Below, piece by piece: positions 1-10,495 of a DNA stretch of 64,000 nucleotides. The notes beneath the pieces were generated by a model. That model searched no databases and was not told where the DNA came from. It was given only the letters and a program-made list of their open reading frames with translations. Positions within the stretch are counted from its first letter, which is position 1. Every line of letters starts with the position of its first letter. The stretch comes from Hygrocybe punicea. Lineage: Eukaryota > Basidiomycota > Agaricomycetes > Agaricales > Hygrophoraceae. The DNA lies in assembly GCA_963556145.1 (NCBI GenBank), contig OY744466.1:1674001-1738000 (forward strand), written 5' to 3'. The translations under genes were made by a program, and so were the position numbers.

Positions 1-1149
1 TACATAGCCACTACATTATAGGTCAACTTCTCATCGGTCCAAGATGCTTGTCACCATCGCACACTTTGGTGAGCTTCTACCGTTGTTTGTTATTGTATCT
101 TACTGAAAGTATGTTTTGTAGCCTTTGGGATAGGTATGGTTTGAATACAGACAACTGCTCGCAAGTCTGATTACCTCCCCTCAAAATTTAGAGACAGTTA
201 TATTTATGTATGATTTTATGGTCACATTCTGGATATGGTTTAGAATAACTTGACTTCCAACTGGATAGGTTTTTGAAGAAACAAATCCGTAAATTCGGTG
301 AAGTGACGGTAAGAGTCAACCCTTGGATCTACCCTAAGCTTATGACCCCTTCTAACCCATATTCTATTTACAAATATATAAAGCTATTCGCTGCTATACC
401 GTTCGCTGTCACTGCGGTATTGTCGGATATCATGATTGCCGCCGCACTATGCATTCTCTTGCACGGAAGTCGCACTGGTTTCCGTAGGTAAGCGTGAAAT
501 TTGTTTGATGCTTGAATAGCGAACAACTTCCACGCTTCCAGTACAAATATAATTGTGACAACACTGATGGTTTATGCGATAAACCGCACTGTGTTGACCT
601 CGTATGTTTTGCTTATTTAATTGTGCCTGAATAATTAATGTATCAGATTTAAATAGATTGGTTACAATTGCCGAAATTATCGCAGTACGTCTGGTTTGAG
701 GAGATTGCGCATCGGCAATTTACTGCATTCAACCCTAGTTTGCAACTGCCCCAAATACCCTGTGGTTTGTCGCTGTTGACTTCGTGGTCGGAAAATGTAC
801 GTTTATATCTGGCCATGTACTCTATCATGCTCACTGTGGTGTTTCCACCTACCCTAAAGTTTACGCCAATTCCTTACTTGCGACACTCAATAGTCGAAAC
901 TCTCTGCACGGCAAAGGCCTCGAAGATAATAGTCAATTTTCAACAAAAATCAACAACTCAGTGCGGGTTACGGATCTTCATTTCCGTGACGCAGAAACCG
1001 GTCAAACAGTAAGCACGGAGCGGTTTGGAGCTTCTTGACCTCTCAATTTGCCTTTGTTGTAGGTAGATATAGATCTTGTCGTCGTCGGAGAGCAAATTCC
1101 GCGCCGCACTAGCTTTAATGGTGATGACGTTGATCACAACCAGGTATGA
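1..1149 (+). CDS. DUF6534-type membrane protein, 3' part
   Basis: This is the 3' part of a multi-pass membrane protein of the basidiomycete DUF6534 family; function unknown. The 5' end lies outside the window. Coding exons that I can place by GT-AG borders are about 384-487 (LFAAIPFAVTAVLSD, AAALCILLHGSRTGF), 542-601 (NIIVTTLMVYAINRTVLTS), 657-684, 739-796 (APNTLWFVAVDFVVGK), 860-1008 (YANSLLATLNSRNSL, the most diagnostic family motif) and 1063-1149 ending in TGA. The last intron (1009-1062) joins in frame to give GQT-VDIDLVVV. The sequence before 384 has family-like pieces (IAHFGELLPL near 57-85), but I cannot join them without stops, so the gene may be decayed at its 5' side. A paralogue with the same exon plan lies at 10496-12774; the decayed GTPase copies lie between the two. 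Confidence 0.7.
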
Positions 1150-2225
1150 TACATTCCATCATGCCTGAAGTATTGACTGATTCTCTGATTTTTCTTTGCT
1201 GGCAAATAAATTCTTTGGGCAATTGAAGTGATTTATCCATGGGAATGCTATTTGCAACCGAACTGGACGGAACTTCTCGACATTAGATCTGCCTCGTCTT
1301 GTGGCTTCTTCTCGGAGTGTAGCCCATGATCCTTTTCTCGCAGTTATTTTCTTCACAGCAGGCAGAAAATGCCTCGAAGTACTCTTTCGGACGTGGTTCA
1401 GGTTCTGTTTTCATAAGCAGACAACGACAAACGCAAATCCACCGACTTTTCATATAAGGTTGGATGGCTGGACCATCCATTCTTGTACATATGCAACTCC
1501 ACATTACTACTCTTCCTTTAATTGTGAAGGCGAACGCGCGGATCGCGAATTTTGGGCCTTAGTCAACTCCTTCAGCCTAAAGATTAGCCAGCTGTCTCAT
1601 GAGGTTGATGGTGTGTGAGGCATCACATTACCCAGTAGCTCCTAGTTTGACCGGTACACAGGTCACACACACATCAATGTTTTGAGGCTGGGAATTTGAG
1701 ACCCTCGCAACTCTTATGCATGGGTCATCTCTCGGTTGACAATCCTCTCTCCCGATATCCACGTCTCGGGTAGGGAGGTCCCAAAACTGCCAGCATGGTT
1801 GAATGATGTCCATTCATGACTAACGTGCGTTCTCCTGCATAGTGAGACTCATCGTTCAGCAATTTATTCTTATCGCTATTAGGCCAATCTTCTTCTGCAA
1901 CGTCTTGCACCTCGACTTATATGTGACTGTACCTTATGCCCTCATACCCGGAAAATGAAAGGTGTCCGAAAACTTGGCTGTATATATTTATCAATCTGCG
2001 CGGATCGTCTGCGCATACGATTAACAGTCACTTGGAAATGGCATGAATTTCACCCTGTAGTGACCTGTGAAAACTCGATGAACTGGAATTTCTCGAAAAA
2101 GTATGGTGAATTTCATGGGGCTTCCTCTCAACAGTAAATACCCAGTCTTGTTGGGTGCGGGAGTATTGCGGAAGATGGTGGTCATGGTAAGTCATAGTAA
2201 TAATGCCATCTACACAAACGTTTAG
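1150..2225. other. No gene recognised
   Basis: About 1.1 kb with only short overlapping ORFs on both strands and no recognisable domain. Its right end (about 2190-2225) is the 3' end of the intron preceding the inverted GTPase exon, ending in a TTTAG acceptor. Confidence 0.5.
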
Positions 2226-2959
2226 GTCATGGATATTAACCGACAATATCAGTCGATTATGCAACGAGACACGCACATCCAGAAAGATACCTCCTACCAC
2301 AATACCCTCTGTGGCGCGCCCCAGTGCTATACCAATTGTCACCGGCATTGTAAGCTGGAGTATTTGATGGATCCCAGCGACATTCATCGCCGTTGCTCGG
2401 CGTTCCACGACGGCGACGAGTTCGGGCAGCTCGAAAATTGCCGTGCATGCAATCATTCTTGGCAGGACCACACAGCGAATGGGAAGTGGAGCAACAGAAC
2501 GAGACTATCGTCGACGACGAAGCCAAGCAGAAGTTCACCGCTGCGCAATCACAGGCGGATTCGATCACATTCCAAAAGCAGCAAATCGAGCAGGCGATCC
2601 AGAGATTTGAGGAAGAATTGCGGCAGCACGAGGAGCATCTGGGACAACTTTGCTTGCAATTCCAAGATTTGGCGCTTTCTGGAAGCTTTTCTGGTCATCT
2701 TGCATCTGCGATTCGAATGCTGGAGGTGCGTCTCGCGACGATGAAGAGCTCTGGGTCCGATTCCGACTCGATCGAACAGATGGAGGAAAGGATTGAAAGT
2801 CTTCATAAACGGTACGATATCGTCGAAAAGGCCAGGAGTGCGACACATTCGTTCAGGATTAGCGGGGGTAGTGAGGGCGTGACAAATGGACCACCTGGGT
2901 CAGGAGGACGTGGTCAATCTCAAGGCTGGAATCCGTTGGCGAGATTTTTTGGTTATTAA
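2226..2959 (+). pseudogene. Inverted second exon of GTPase copy A
   Basis: This encodes the C-terminal half of the same protein family as copy C at 8476-9202. An acceptor (TTTAG) at 2225 is followed by VMDINRQYQSIM, a Cys/His-rich block (HNTLCGAPQCYTNCHRHC, CRACNH) and a long coiled coil (QQIEQAIQRFEEELRQHEEH, GSFSGHLASAIRMLEVRLAT), ending in TAA at 2957-2959. A 1-nt frameshift lies near 2460-2485: the first part reads in the frame of 2229, the rest in the frame of 2393. Its expected first exon is not upstream on this strand. It lies on the opposite strand, with its donor only 17 bp beyond this stop codon. Confidence 0.8.
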
Positions 2960-2977
2960 TAAATTGGTAAACCTGAC

Positions 2978-3964
2978 GTGCTTATTCCGATCTAAATCAT
3001 TTTGCAATTTTTTCAGGTCCATCCGTTGCCTCTCTCGCTGGTCAATTTGTGCGAGCACGCCGGTGATCGCAGCTTCGATGTTGGTCGTCATGTCATACAA
3101 GTCAACAATGGCATGGGTTGGTTGTGCCTTCCGTTGATCGAGCCAGGAGAAAAGGTCGTTGAGAATTTCCATCGTTGTGACGTAGTTGTTTTGCAGAAGC
3201 TTCTCCATGTTCTGCAGTTGCCTTGCGGAAGAGTGACTGCCTGTTTTCACCTCCTGATATTTGCTAAACTGCGCCACCGGATTCTGAATGGTTCAAACTT
3301 CGGCGTGCCGGATTTCCTTCGGTAGTGTGTCTGCTTGGAAATTGAACGACAGCGCATCGGGTACGTTTGTGAACCCGATATTGTCGGCAATCGAGCGTGG
3401 GAACATGGCTGCAAGAGTATGCAACGCATATTCGACCCCCGGTCCTACACGCTCAACGGTGCCGTTGGCCATGATAATGACTGCATCAAGTGTTTGGACC
3501 TGGGCTCGAATCGTCTCAGCGATGCTCTTCTTGTGTTCCTTGTCCTTCTCCAGACCACGTGTGTCGCAAAGCCCAGGAGTGTCGAGCATTCGGAGCTGCA
3601 CGCCATCGCGACGTTCGAATGTGTACATCATAGCAGAATTCGTCTGGCTTTGATTTTTGTCGAGATTTGATTCGTTATGCAAGTTATGCTCATGGCGGAA
3701 TTGATCAACCGAGCGACCCGCGCAGACGTTGGCAAGAAGGTTCATAAGGGCGGTTTTTCCGACTCCAGTCTCACCGACAATAATGATCGTGATCTTTCCT
3801 TTCTTCAGAGGTTTGAGTCCGGGAGGGGCATCGGGTTGAGTCTGCCTTGGTCCTCTACAAATTCAAACCAAGTGTGAACTCGAGCCCGTTTTGAAATGTA
3901 AGGGAACGCTCACAACGACATCGCCGACATCCCCGTATTGACTGGTCGAGTGTGGCGTGGTCAT
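2978..3964 (-). pseudogene. GTPase copy A, G-domain exons (AIG1-like)
   Basis: N-terminal half of a predicted P-loop GTPase. Exon 1 is 3964-3914 (MTTPHSTSQYGDVGDVV), then a 72-nt intron, then exon 2 3841-2978. The P-loop GETGVGKT lies near 3765, the G3 motif DTPGL near 3575, and a TNVPD block (likely G4) near 3360. The reading frame is continuous from 3841 to 2978 except for one TGA at 3295-3293, at a site where copy B has Trp (WTIQNP), so TGG to TGA is likely. The exon ends at a phase-0 donor (GTCAGG at 2977-2972), matching the donor position in copies B and C. Its normal continuation, the Cys/coiled-coil exon, is inverted immediately downstream. Role unknown; AIG1-like domains bind GTP. Confidence 0.8.
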
Positions 3965-4057
3965 TAGCTAAGCCACGAAATGTGGAACGGAGAAGCATCA
4001 CCTTGGCCAACCACATCACCCGGCCTTTGAGGCTGGTTTCTCGACGGATCTTGGAAC

Positions 4058-4920
4058 TTAGAACAACTTATCGGCTGAGCGTAAAGGAGGTGGCGCGGCC
4101 GAAGGGCCAGGACGGGACACGCTAGGGCTCGGAGAATCTTTGGAGCTCTCGGACGCGGGAGACGTGGCAGCGGGAGGTGCTGGAGGTGAAGCCGGAGAAC
4201 TAGGGTGGGTACATTGAATACATCCATGGCGGAGGCGACCATGCAGACATGGGAGGCCATCCAGGAACACCGCCAGGTCCGAGCTGCCATGGTGCCGCCT
4301 GCATATACTGTTGGTACATCGCCGCTTGCTGTGCCTGAAACGGATCGGTAGGTTGTGACCCAGTCATCTGTGGCGACATGGGCGTCGGTGGTAGTCCAGC
4401 CATTGTCCATGGCAGTCCCGGTTGTCCCTGTGACGGACTGAACATTGCGGTCACGCTCGGAGATTGTTGTACAGACTGAGGAGGGAAAGAGCCAGGGGCT
4501 GCCCAAGAGGGCTGAAACGGAGGGTTGGTTGCGAACATAGCGTGAGGAGCACCGGACACCGCCGACGATGGTGCACTAGTCTGATGTGCTTGCTGTTGAA
4601 TTGGCGAAGCGGCATCACCTGGCTGCATTCAGTCTGCTGAGGGAACTGCCCTAGCATGGGCCATGGAGATCCGGGAGGCGCTCCAGGGAACGTTCCAAAC
4701 ATGTTTTGTGATGGCAGGAATGGATTTCCCGGTACGGGAGGCAAGCCTGAATGCTGCGGTATTTGCATATTGGTGTCTTGGATTGCTGCTGTGGGTGGAG
4801 AGGAGTGGGTTTTGCCTCGCTGACTCCACCACAGTTGGACGCAGGATCGTTATAGGAGGCCATGGGCTCGCTTTCTTGGCTGCTGTCGCTGGTGGAATGG
4901 TTGAGAAACGGATTGCTCAT
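4058..4920 (-). pseudogene. Pro/Gln-rich protein with frameshifts
   Basis: A low-complexity protein rich in Pro, Gln, Ser and Met (MSNPFLNHSTSDSSQESEP at the start; GTFPGAPPGSPWPML, QQAAMYQQYMQAAPWQLGPG, PPPWMYSMYPP in the middle; SSPASPPAPPAATSP, ending SADKLF near 4058). The coherent composition passes through three frames: about 4920-4790, 4790-4630, 4628-4200 and 4200-4058, so at least three 1-nt shifts are needed. No intron borders fit these points. It is either a decayed gene or one damaged by indel errors in the assembly. It ends about 93 bp before the start of the GTPase copy A exons on the same strand. No function can be assigned. Confidence 0.5.
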
Positions 4921-5609
4921 CTCAGAAAGCCATTGTACTTACGCGAAGATAGCATATAGATAAGAACAAACGTGCTTACTGCGCTAAGCTGTGTGCCACA
5001 GCATACCACGAGGGTGCTACCCCAATGAAGAACGCGGGGACAAGACTGTGCGAGCCCGAACAAGGAGCGTCGAACGTCGACCATTAGACCTTTCTAGAGA
5101 TTTCATCATTTGACCGGCCCAAAAAAGCAAGCCCTGGATCGACGAAAACGGAATAAGCAATGGTTGATTAGACGCCGCCACTATGGATCTTAGTTCCCTT
5201 CGTTTTGGACCGCCCTAAACAACAGCCAGGAGCCGACACTTTGAGCAACATACGTGTTATCCTGAGGCGTACCTGGCGAGGATCTAGGCGAAAAATCCTC
5301 ATATCGTCAAGCTATGCAGTTGTATGGAGTAACAAATGTACCTAGGTATCGTTTAGCTTCCATTTCAGCGAATGTGGCGTTCGTTAGAGAATAAATTGCT
5401 GAAAGACTGCGTGTCGCTGTCACGTTGTGCCAGTAATTCTCTCGGACGTCGGCGAGGTCAGAAATCCTTGCCTATCAATGCTTTTTTTCGGTCCTCTGTA
5501 CCACAATCATATTGGAACCCCCGGCGAATTATCCTAGCTCCTCGAATGACTGACGTAGCATACCGCAAGCCAATGTCTTGTCCTCCAAAAGTACTTGTCA
5601 TATAACGAC
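4921..5609. other. No gene recognised
   Basis: About 690 bp. The minus strand just upstream of 4920 could hold a 5' exon of the Pro/Gln-rich gene (a GTAAGT-like donor near 4940), but no start can be supported. Otherwise nothing seen. Confidence 0.4.
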
Positions 5610-7207
5610 TCATATTCCTTCCGCAGCTTTCGCGGCCGCCGGCTTTTTCCACGCCATCTCGACTCTCGTTTCCATCTGCTTTGACGCAGCCGCGTCTGCC
5701 CCTCCACTCTGCATCGTCGATAGGCGGACTTCGAGCAGTCGAACAGTCGGTGCGAGATCTGTGAAACTCCCCGCGAGGGATAATCCCCGAAATTGAGTGC
5801 AGAGATGACGAAGTTCTTCTTCCAACCTCTTCAGCTCCTGCTCGCTCTGCTGTAAATTCTGCTGGGCTGAATATTGCTGTGAACTGTTCGTGGACACCTG
5901 CGACTGTGCTGCATAGAATCGGGATCGTGCACTGTAATCGGTGAGATGTTTGGCGTTGTTCTTCTGTGTCCACTTGGCCCGGAAGTGTCGGTGGTCCGTG
6001 TAATAATGATAGCAAACTCGGCAATAGTAATCGCTCCCCCAACCGAACGCTGAGCTCTTCATCTGAATTTCTTCAGGATCGAGAGAGAATGTCACCGCAT
6101 CCGACCTGGCAGTTCTGAAAACACCCGTCCTGTGTGCAGAGAACGTTGATGCCGTATGTCGATGTTTGCTTCCACATCTCCCGATTCAACGTCGTGCTAT
6201 GTTCTCGATTCACTTCCAGCGCCTACCCACGCGAAAACGAATCAGGAACTTCGAATAATGTAGACTTGCTTCTAGCGCACCTGATTGTGAGAAATTAACT
6301 CGGTCTGAAGCCTCGTAATCTGGGCCTGAGCCGCGTCCCTGACAGTAGTTTGCGAGACCACCTTTCCAACAGCGAGCTCTAGAGTCTGGGACATGGCGTA
6401 CAACTCTTCGTTTTCTGAGCGGTTTGGTTATTAAACCAAGCGAACATGTCGTTGAGAGTGTCGATAGTGGCAGAATAGTTGTCATTCAAAAGCCTTCTGA
6501 ACGTCAAGAATTGCTTCTCTGACTGGTTCACCATCGTCATCTCGCGAAATCTCACGGCCTGCGCCAGCGGATTCTGAATCGTCCAGAGCTCGGAGTTGGC
6601 AATATACGCAGGCAACGTGTCCGAGTGGAAATTGAACGAGAGCGCGTCAGGGACGTTTGTGAACAAGAGTCCGACATTCTTCGCCATCGTGCGAGGAAAC
6701 ATAGTAGATAACATGTGTATGGCGTACTCAATCCCAGGTCCTGCGCGTTCCAGCCTCCCGTTTTGCCATAAGGAGCACGCCGTCGACCTTTTGGATCTCA
6801 GTCTGGATGATGCTCTCCATATGCTGGATATCTTGGTCTATGCCCCGAGTGTCGCTTAATCCAGGCGTATCAAGCACTCGAAGCACTCGGCCGTTTTAGT
6901 GTTTGAAAGTATACAGCATCGCCTCGTTTGTCTGGCTCTGATCTCGCGACAGGCCGGACTCGTTCCGGGCTTGATGTTCAAGCCGAAAGTCATCTACCCT
7001 GTGACACGCACAGATATTGGCAAGAAGAGACAAAAATGCTGTTTTGCCAACACCTGTCTCACCAACGAGGATGAGCGTTATCGTGCTTTTCTTCCATTTG
7101 TTCAACGGGGGTGGGGGTGGCGTCACGGTCGACGCAGCAGCAATGCTTGGTTGAAGTTGTCAGACCAGTGTGATCATAGTAGCTGTCAGAAAAACGCTCA
7201 CCCATGA
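5610..7207 (-). pseudogene. GTPase copy B, multiply broken
   Basis: Same family as copies A and C. The G domain begins near 7080 (TITLILVGETGVGKTAFLSL). An in-frame TAA follows YTFKH at 6896, where the family has RRDG. RVLDTPGLSDTRG then follows, and an extra A in a run near 6765 shifts the frame before the family block NG-x-E-R-x-GPGIEYA. The ORF resumes at 6714 (LSTMFPRTMAKN, TNVPDALSFNF). It shifts again near 6395 before EELYAMSQTLELAVGK, and reaches a phase-0 donor (CAG/GTGCGC) near 6282. The second exon (about 6225-5610) has another shift near 6095, then the Cys region (YYCRVCYHYY) and coiled coil. At least one nonsense and three indels make it a clear pseudogene unless the assembly is indel-prone here. 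Confidence 0.8.
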
Positions 7208-7654
7208 GTTTCCAAGTGCCGAGGTCCGTAAGTGTTCACGGAATCCACTACAGCCGGCAAGATCACTGACACTGGCCCCTCGCCAAATTTGGGCTGTGGT
7301 TGTTTCTTCCTCCGCAGTAGGGTAAAAGATATCGAAACCATGACGTGCAAGAGAGCAGATCGAACGAACTTGTCAGCTTTTCCGAGAACTCAGGATGAAC
7401 CGCTATCAGTCCAGGGCGGAGCACAGCCAACGGGCTCGAGGAAGCCACACGGCATAACCCAAATAACACCGCGCTTTCAAGGCGTCAGAGATAACACGAA
7501 TGACAGCTGAGCGCTAAGTGGTGGCGTCGATACAATAACAATCGTGATCATGGCTAAGGCGGTGCAGTATCTAGTATCGTCTATTCATGATAACGAGCCA
7601 GTGAACTCACATTCGCATCACAGAGTCACTCTCTTCGGTTCCCATTCCTCTCCA

Positions 7655-9202
7655 ATGCCCCCGCCCCACCTATTGCGCAATCTACCATCTGCAGCTCCGT
7701 GGGTAAGCTCGAATGGTACCCCTCAAGATGAACCAATTGGTGAGGACTGGCAATTTCCCCTCGGATTATTTACCGAATCTGATACATTGTAAAAGGTCTC
7801 AACTCGATGAGCCTGCTGATACCGAAGCCCCGAGCTTGACTCGCGTTGAACAGGGTACGATTACCATCATCCTCGTAGGGGAAACTGGAGTAGGCAAGAC
7901 AACGTTTATGTCTCTTCTAGCCAATGTCTCGTCAGATCGAGGACTTTCATCTGGAACACAACACCGCAAACGAGTCTAATCTGCCCCAAGAATCAGAGCC
8001 AAACGAACACGGCGATGATGTACACGTTCAAACGTCGCGACGGATGCACCCTGCGAATTCTTGACACTCCTGGTCTTTGCGACACCCGTGGTCTGGAGCA
8101 GAACAAAGAGCACAAGAAGAGTATCGCCGAGGCCATCAAAGCCCAGCTGCAGACCCTGGACGGTGTGATTATCATGGCCAATGGTACATTCGAACGAGTG
8201 GGTTTAGGAGTGGAATATGCGCTTCGATGGAGACCCTCAACGACTTATTCGCTTGGCTTGATAAGCGAAAGCGGCAACCAACAAATGCTATCATGGAGCT
8301 GTGCGTAATGACCACGAGGATCGAAGCGGCGATCTCGAACGTCCTGGCGCAGATCGATCAGACGGAGCAGCAACGGATAGACTTGCAGAGATTGCAGGCC
8401 AGCTTGGACAAGTCCAACCAGGTCCATCTAACGGACATCTCATACGGTTGCCTGTTTGACGAACATCGCTTTTCAGATAATGAATATCAACAAGGAATAT
8501 GAGTCTATCATGTCACGAACCATGCACGTTCAAACCGATACTTCCCACCACAATACGCTCTGCACTGTTCGTGACTGCTATTCGAACTGCCACGAATACT
8601 GCGACTTGGAATTTCTCCTGGACCCGAACGAAATCGGGCGCCGTTGTGCGGCCTTTAATTCTTATGGGCGTCGGGTCACCAATTGCGTGGTCTGTAATCA
8701 CTGGTACCGCGAGCATGGCCACTCCCACACCAGGTGGGAGGTCGAGACGAAATCAGAGACGGTGACGGATGGCAATGCGCAATGGAAATATAACCAGGCG
8801 CAATCGGAAGTATACACAATCCAGTATCAGAAATCGGCGATCGAGCAGGCCATCAACGGGTTCGAGGCACAGACCCGGCAGCACGAAGAGCATCTCGGAA
8901 AGCTATGCATCGAGTTCCAAGACGTCGCTCTTTCGGGTAGCTTCTCGGGGCATATCGCGTCGGCAATCCGCCTTCTCGAAGTCCGGCTATCCACCATAAA
9001 GAGCAACGGAACGGACGCGCAGTCAATCGGGAGGATGGAAGACCGTATTGCGAGTTTGCAGCAGAGGTTAGATATTGTCGAACAAGCGAGACAGGCAAGC
9101 CAGATAAGCTATGCACGAGCTACACCGGCTGCTCGCGCTGCAGGGGAGGATTCAAAGGCTATTAAACGCGGGTGGAGAAGCATCGTGGGAGGCAAGCGAT
9201 AG
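7655..9202 (+). pseudogene. GTPase copy C with internal deletion
   Basis: The P-loop GETGVGKT is at about 7877-7900, DTPGLCDTRG near 8060-8095. Frames shift at about 7925 and again near 7985 (before the NQSQTN block). After EYALR near 8226 the sequence jumps to METLNDLFAWLDKRK. Compared with copy A, about 83 codons are missing, including the TNVPD block. Exon 1 of the C-terminal half ends at CAG/GTCCAT near 8420, and the next exon begins after TTTTCAG at 8475 with IMNINKEYESIM. The rest, to TAG at 9202, is intact: Cys/His block (HNTLCTVRDCYSNCHEYC, CVVCNHWYREHGHSH), then a coiled coil of about 110 residues. The start at 7655 is tentative. The G domain cannot work as it stands. Confidence 0.75.
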
Positions 9203-10495
9203 ACGATAACCGTATTTCTCCTAGATGTATGTAGGAGGTGTTGGATCAGCTGGCTGGACTTCAAATACGAGTCCTTGGAAACACTGAGTCCCACCAGTAA
9301 TATTAATGTCCCCACCCTAGAGTTGAAGCCATATCCTGCTCGATTGGGTTAGGCCCTTGCGACGGATCCACAGTCCCGCTCCCGTCATGATTACAGACAG
9401 ACATTCGAGCCACCAATAGCCATGCCAACATCGTAGCGTCATGGCATTGACGTAGTGCCGAGAAGTGAGAGGAGCTTGCGATGTGAGGGGATGAGATCTG
9501 GAGGAAGTGGCAGATGCAGGAAACAGTTGGAAAGGGAAGACCCACTGTACTTTCCAGTTGTTGATATCAGGAGGACGCAAATGGCAATTCTTAGTTATTC
9601 ACTTCTCGACCATGTCTGATTGGATTTCAGCAGTAGTATAATGCAAAGGCCAATGCAGCTATTTGTGTCGTTCGACCACAGAATGGGCCTAACGCGGGGC
9701 TGGACGGAAATCCGCTGTCATGGCGGTGTCTTTTGCTGTCCCTGGGTTACAGACCGTTGGCGAGCTTTGTACTCTTGACAAGTAGCCTGTGTTCCGGGAC
9801 TTCCAGCACCGACATCCCGCTTGCTGTGATACGAATCATCCGATGCCTTGCAGAATCAAAGCTAGAATGAGAGGCAGAATCAAAGCAAAACCGTGACGAG
9901 TCAGGTTCTAACTGACCTCGTTCAAGTTTGCTTCTAACTGACCTCGTTTGCTTCGCTGATTGTCTTGCATATTCACATGTGTCAAATTGTACCCTCACTC
10001 CGCACTAGGCCTCACTGCCAACAAGTTTGGGGTTATTCGGTAAACGTACCCAGGTCGGTCGCAAAACGCCTTGTTTGGCCCTAGGTTGACAGCCACTGCC
10101 CACCTGCGTCGCAAACGTTAACTTAATCAACCCAATCAGACATATTGATCTCTGGACATGCCGTACAAGCACAGTAGCTTCCGTACTAGGTCACCGCATG
10201 TGGGTTTCGGAAGCTAATGGAATTCCAAGTTACCCTAATGGACGATGATTGGCGATTTCACCCCACACTTTGTGTTGCCTCTTCCCATCTGGACGAGTGT
10301 TAGCCTACGTACGGCCAATGTGTCATCGGAAGCATCCTTCTGATGAGGAAGCAATCTCAGTCTGCGCAGTTTCACATCTGTCAAGGACATATATTCGGTC
10401 AGGTCTCTACTAGGCTAGGTTTCTTAAAAGGCCAGAGCTGTCCATCAGCACCGTAAATCTCTTCTTGTTCTGCTCTTGCGATTGCTTAAAGTGAG
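9203..10495. other. No gene recognised
   Basis: About 1.3 kb between copy C and the second DUF6534 gene. I see only short shadow ORFs, and a short direct repeat (CTAACTGACCTCGTT, twice) near 9907-9950. Confidence 0.5.
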
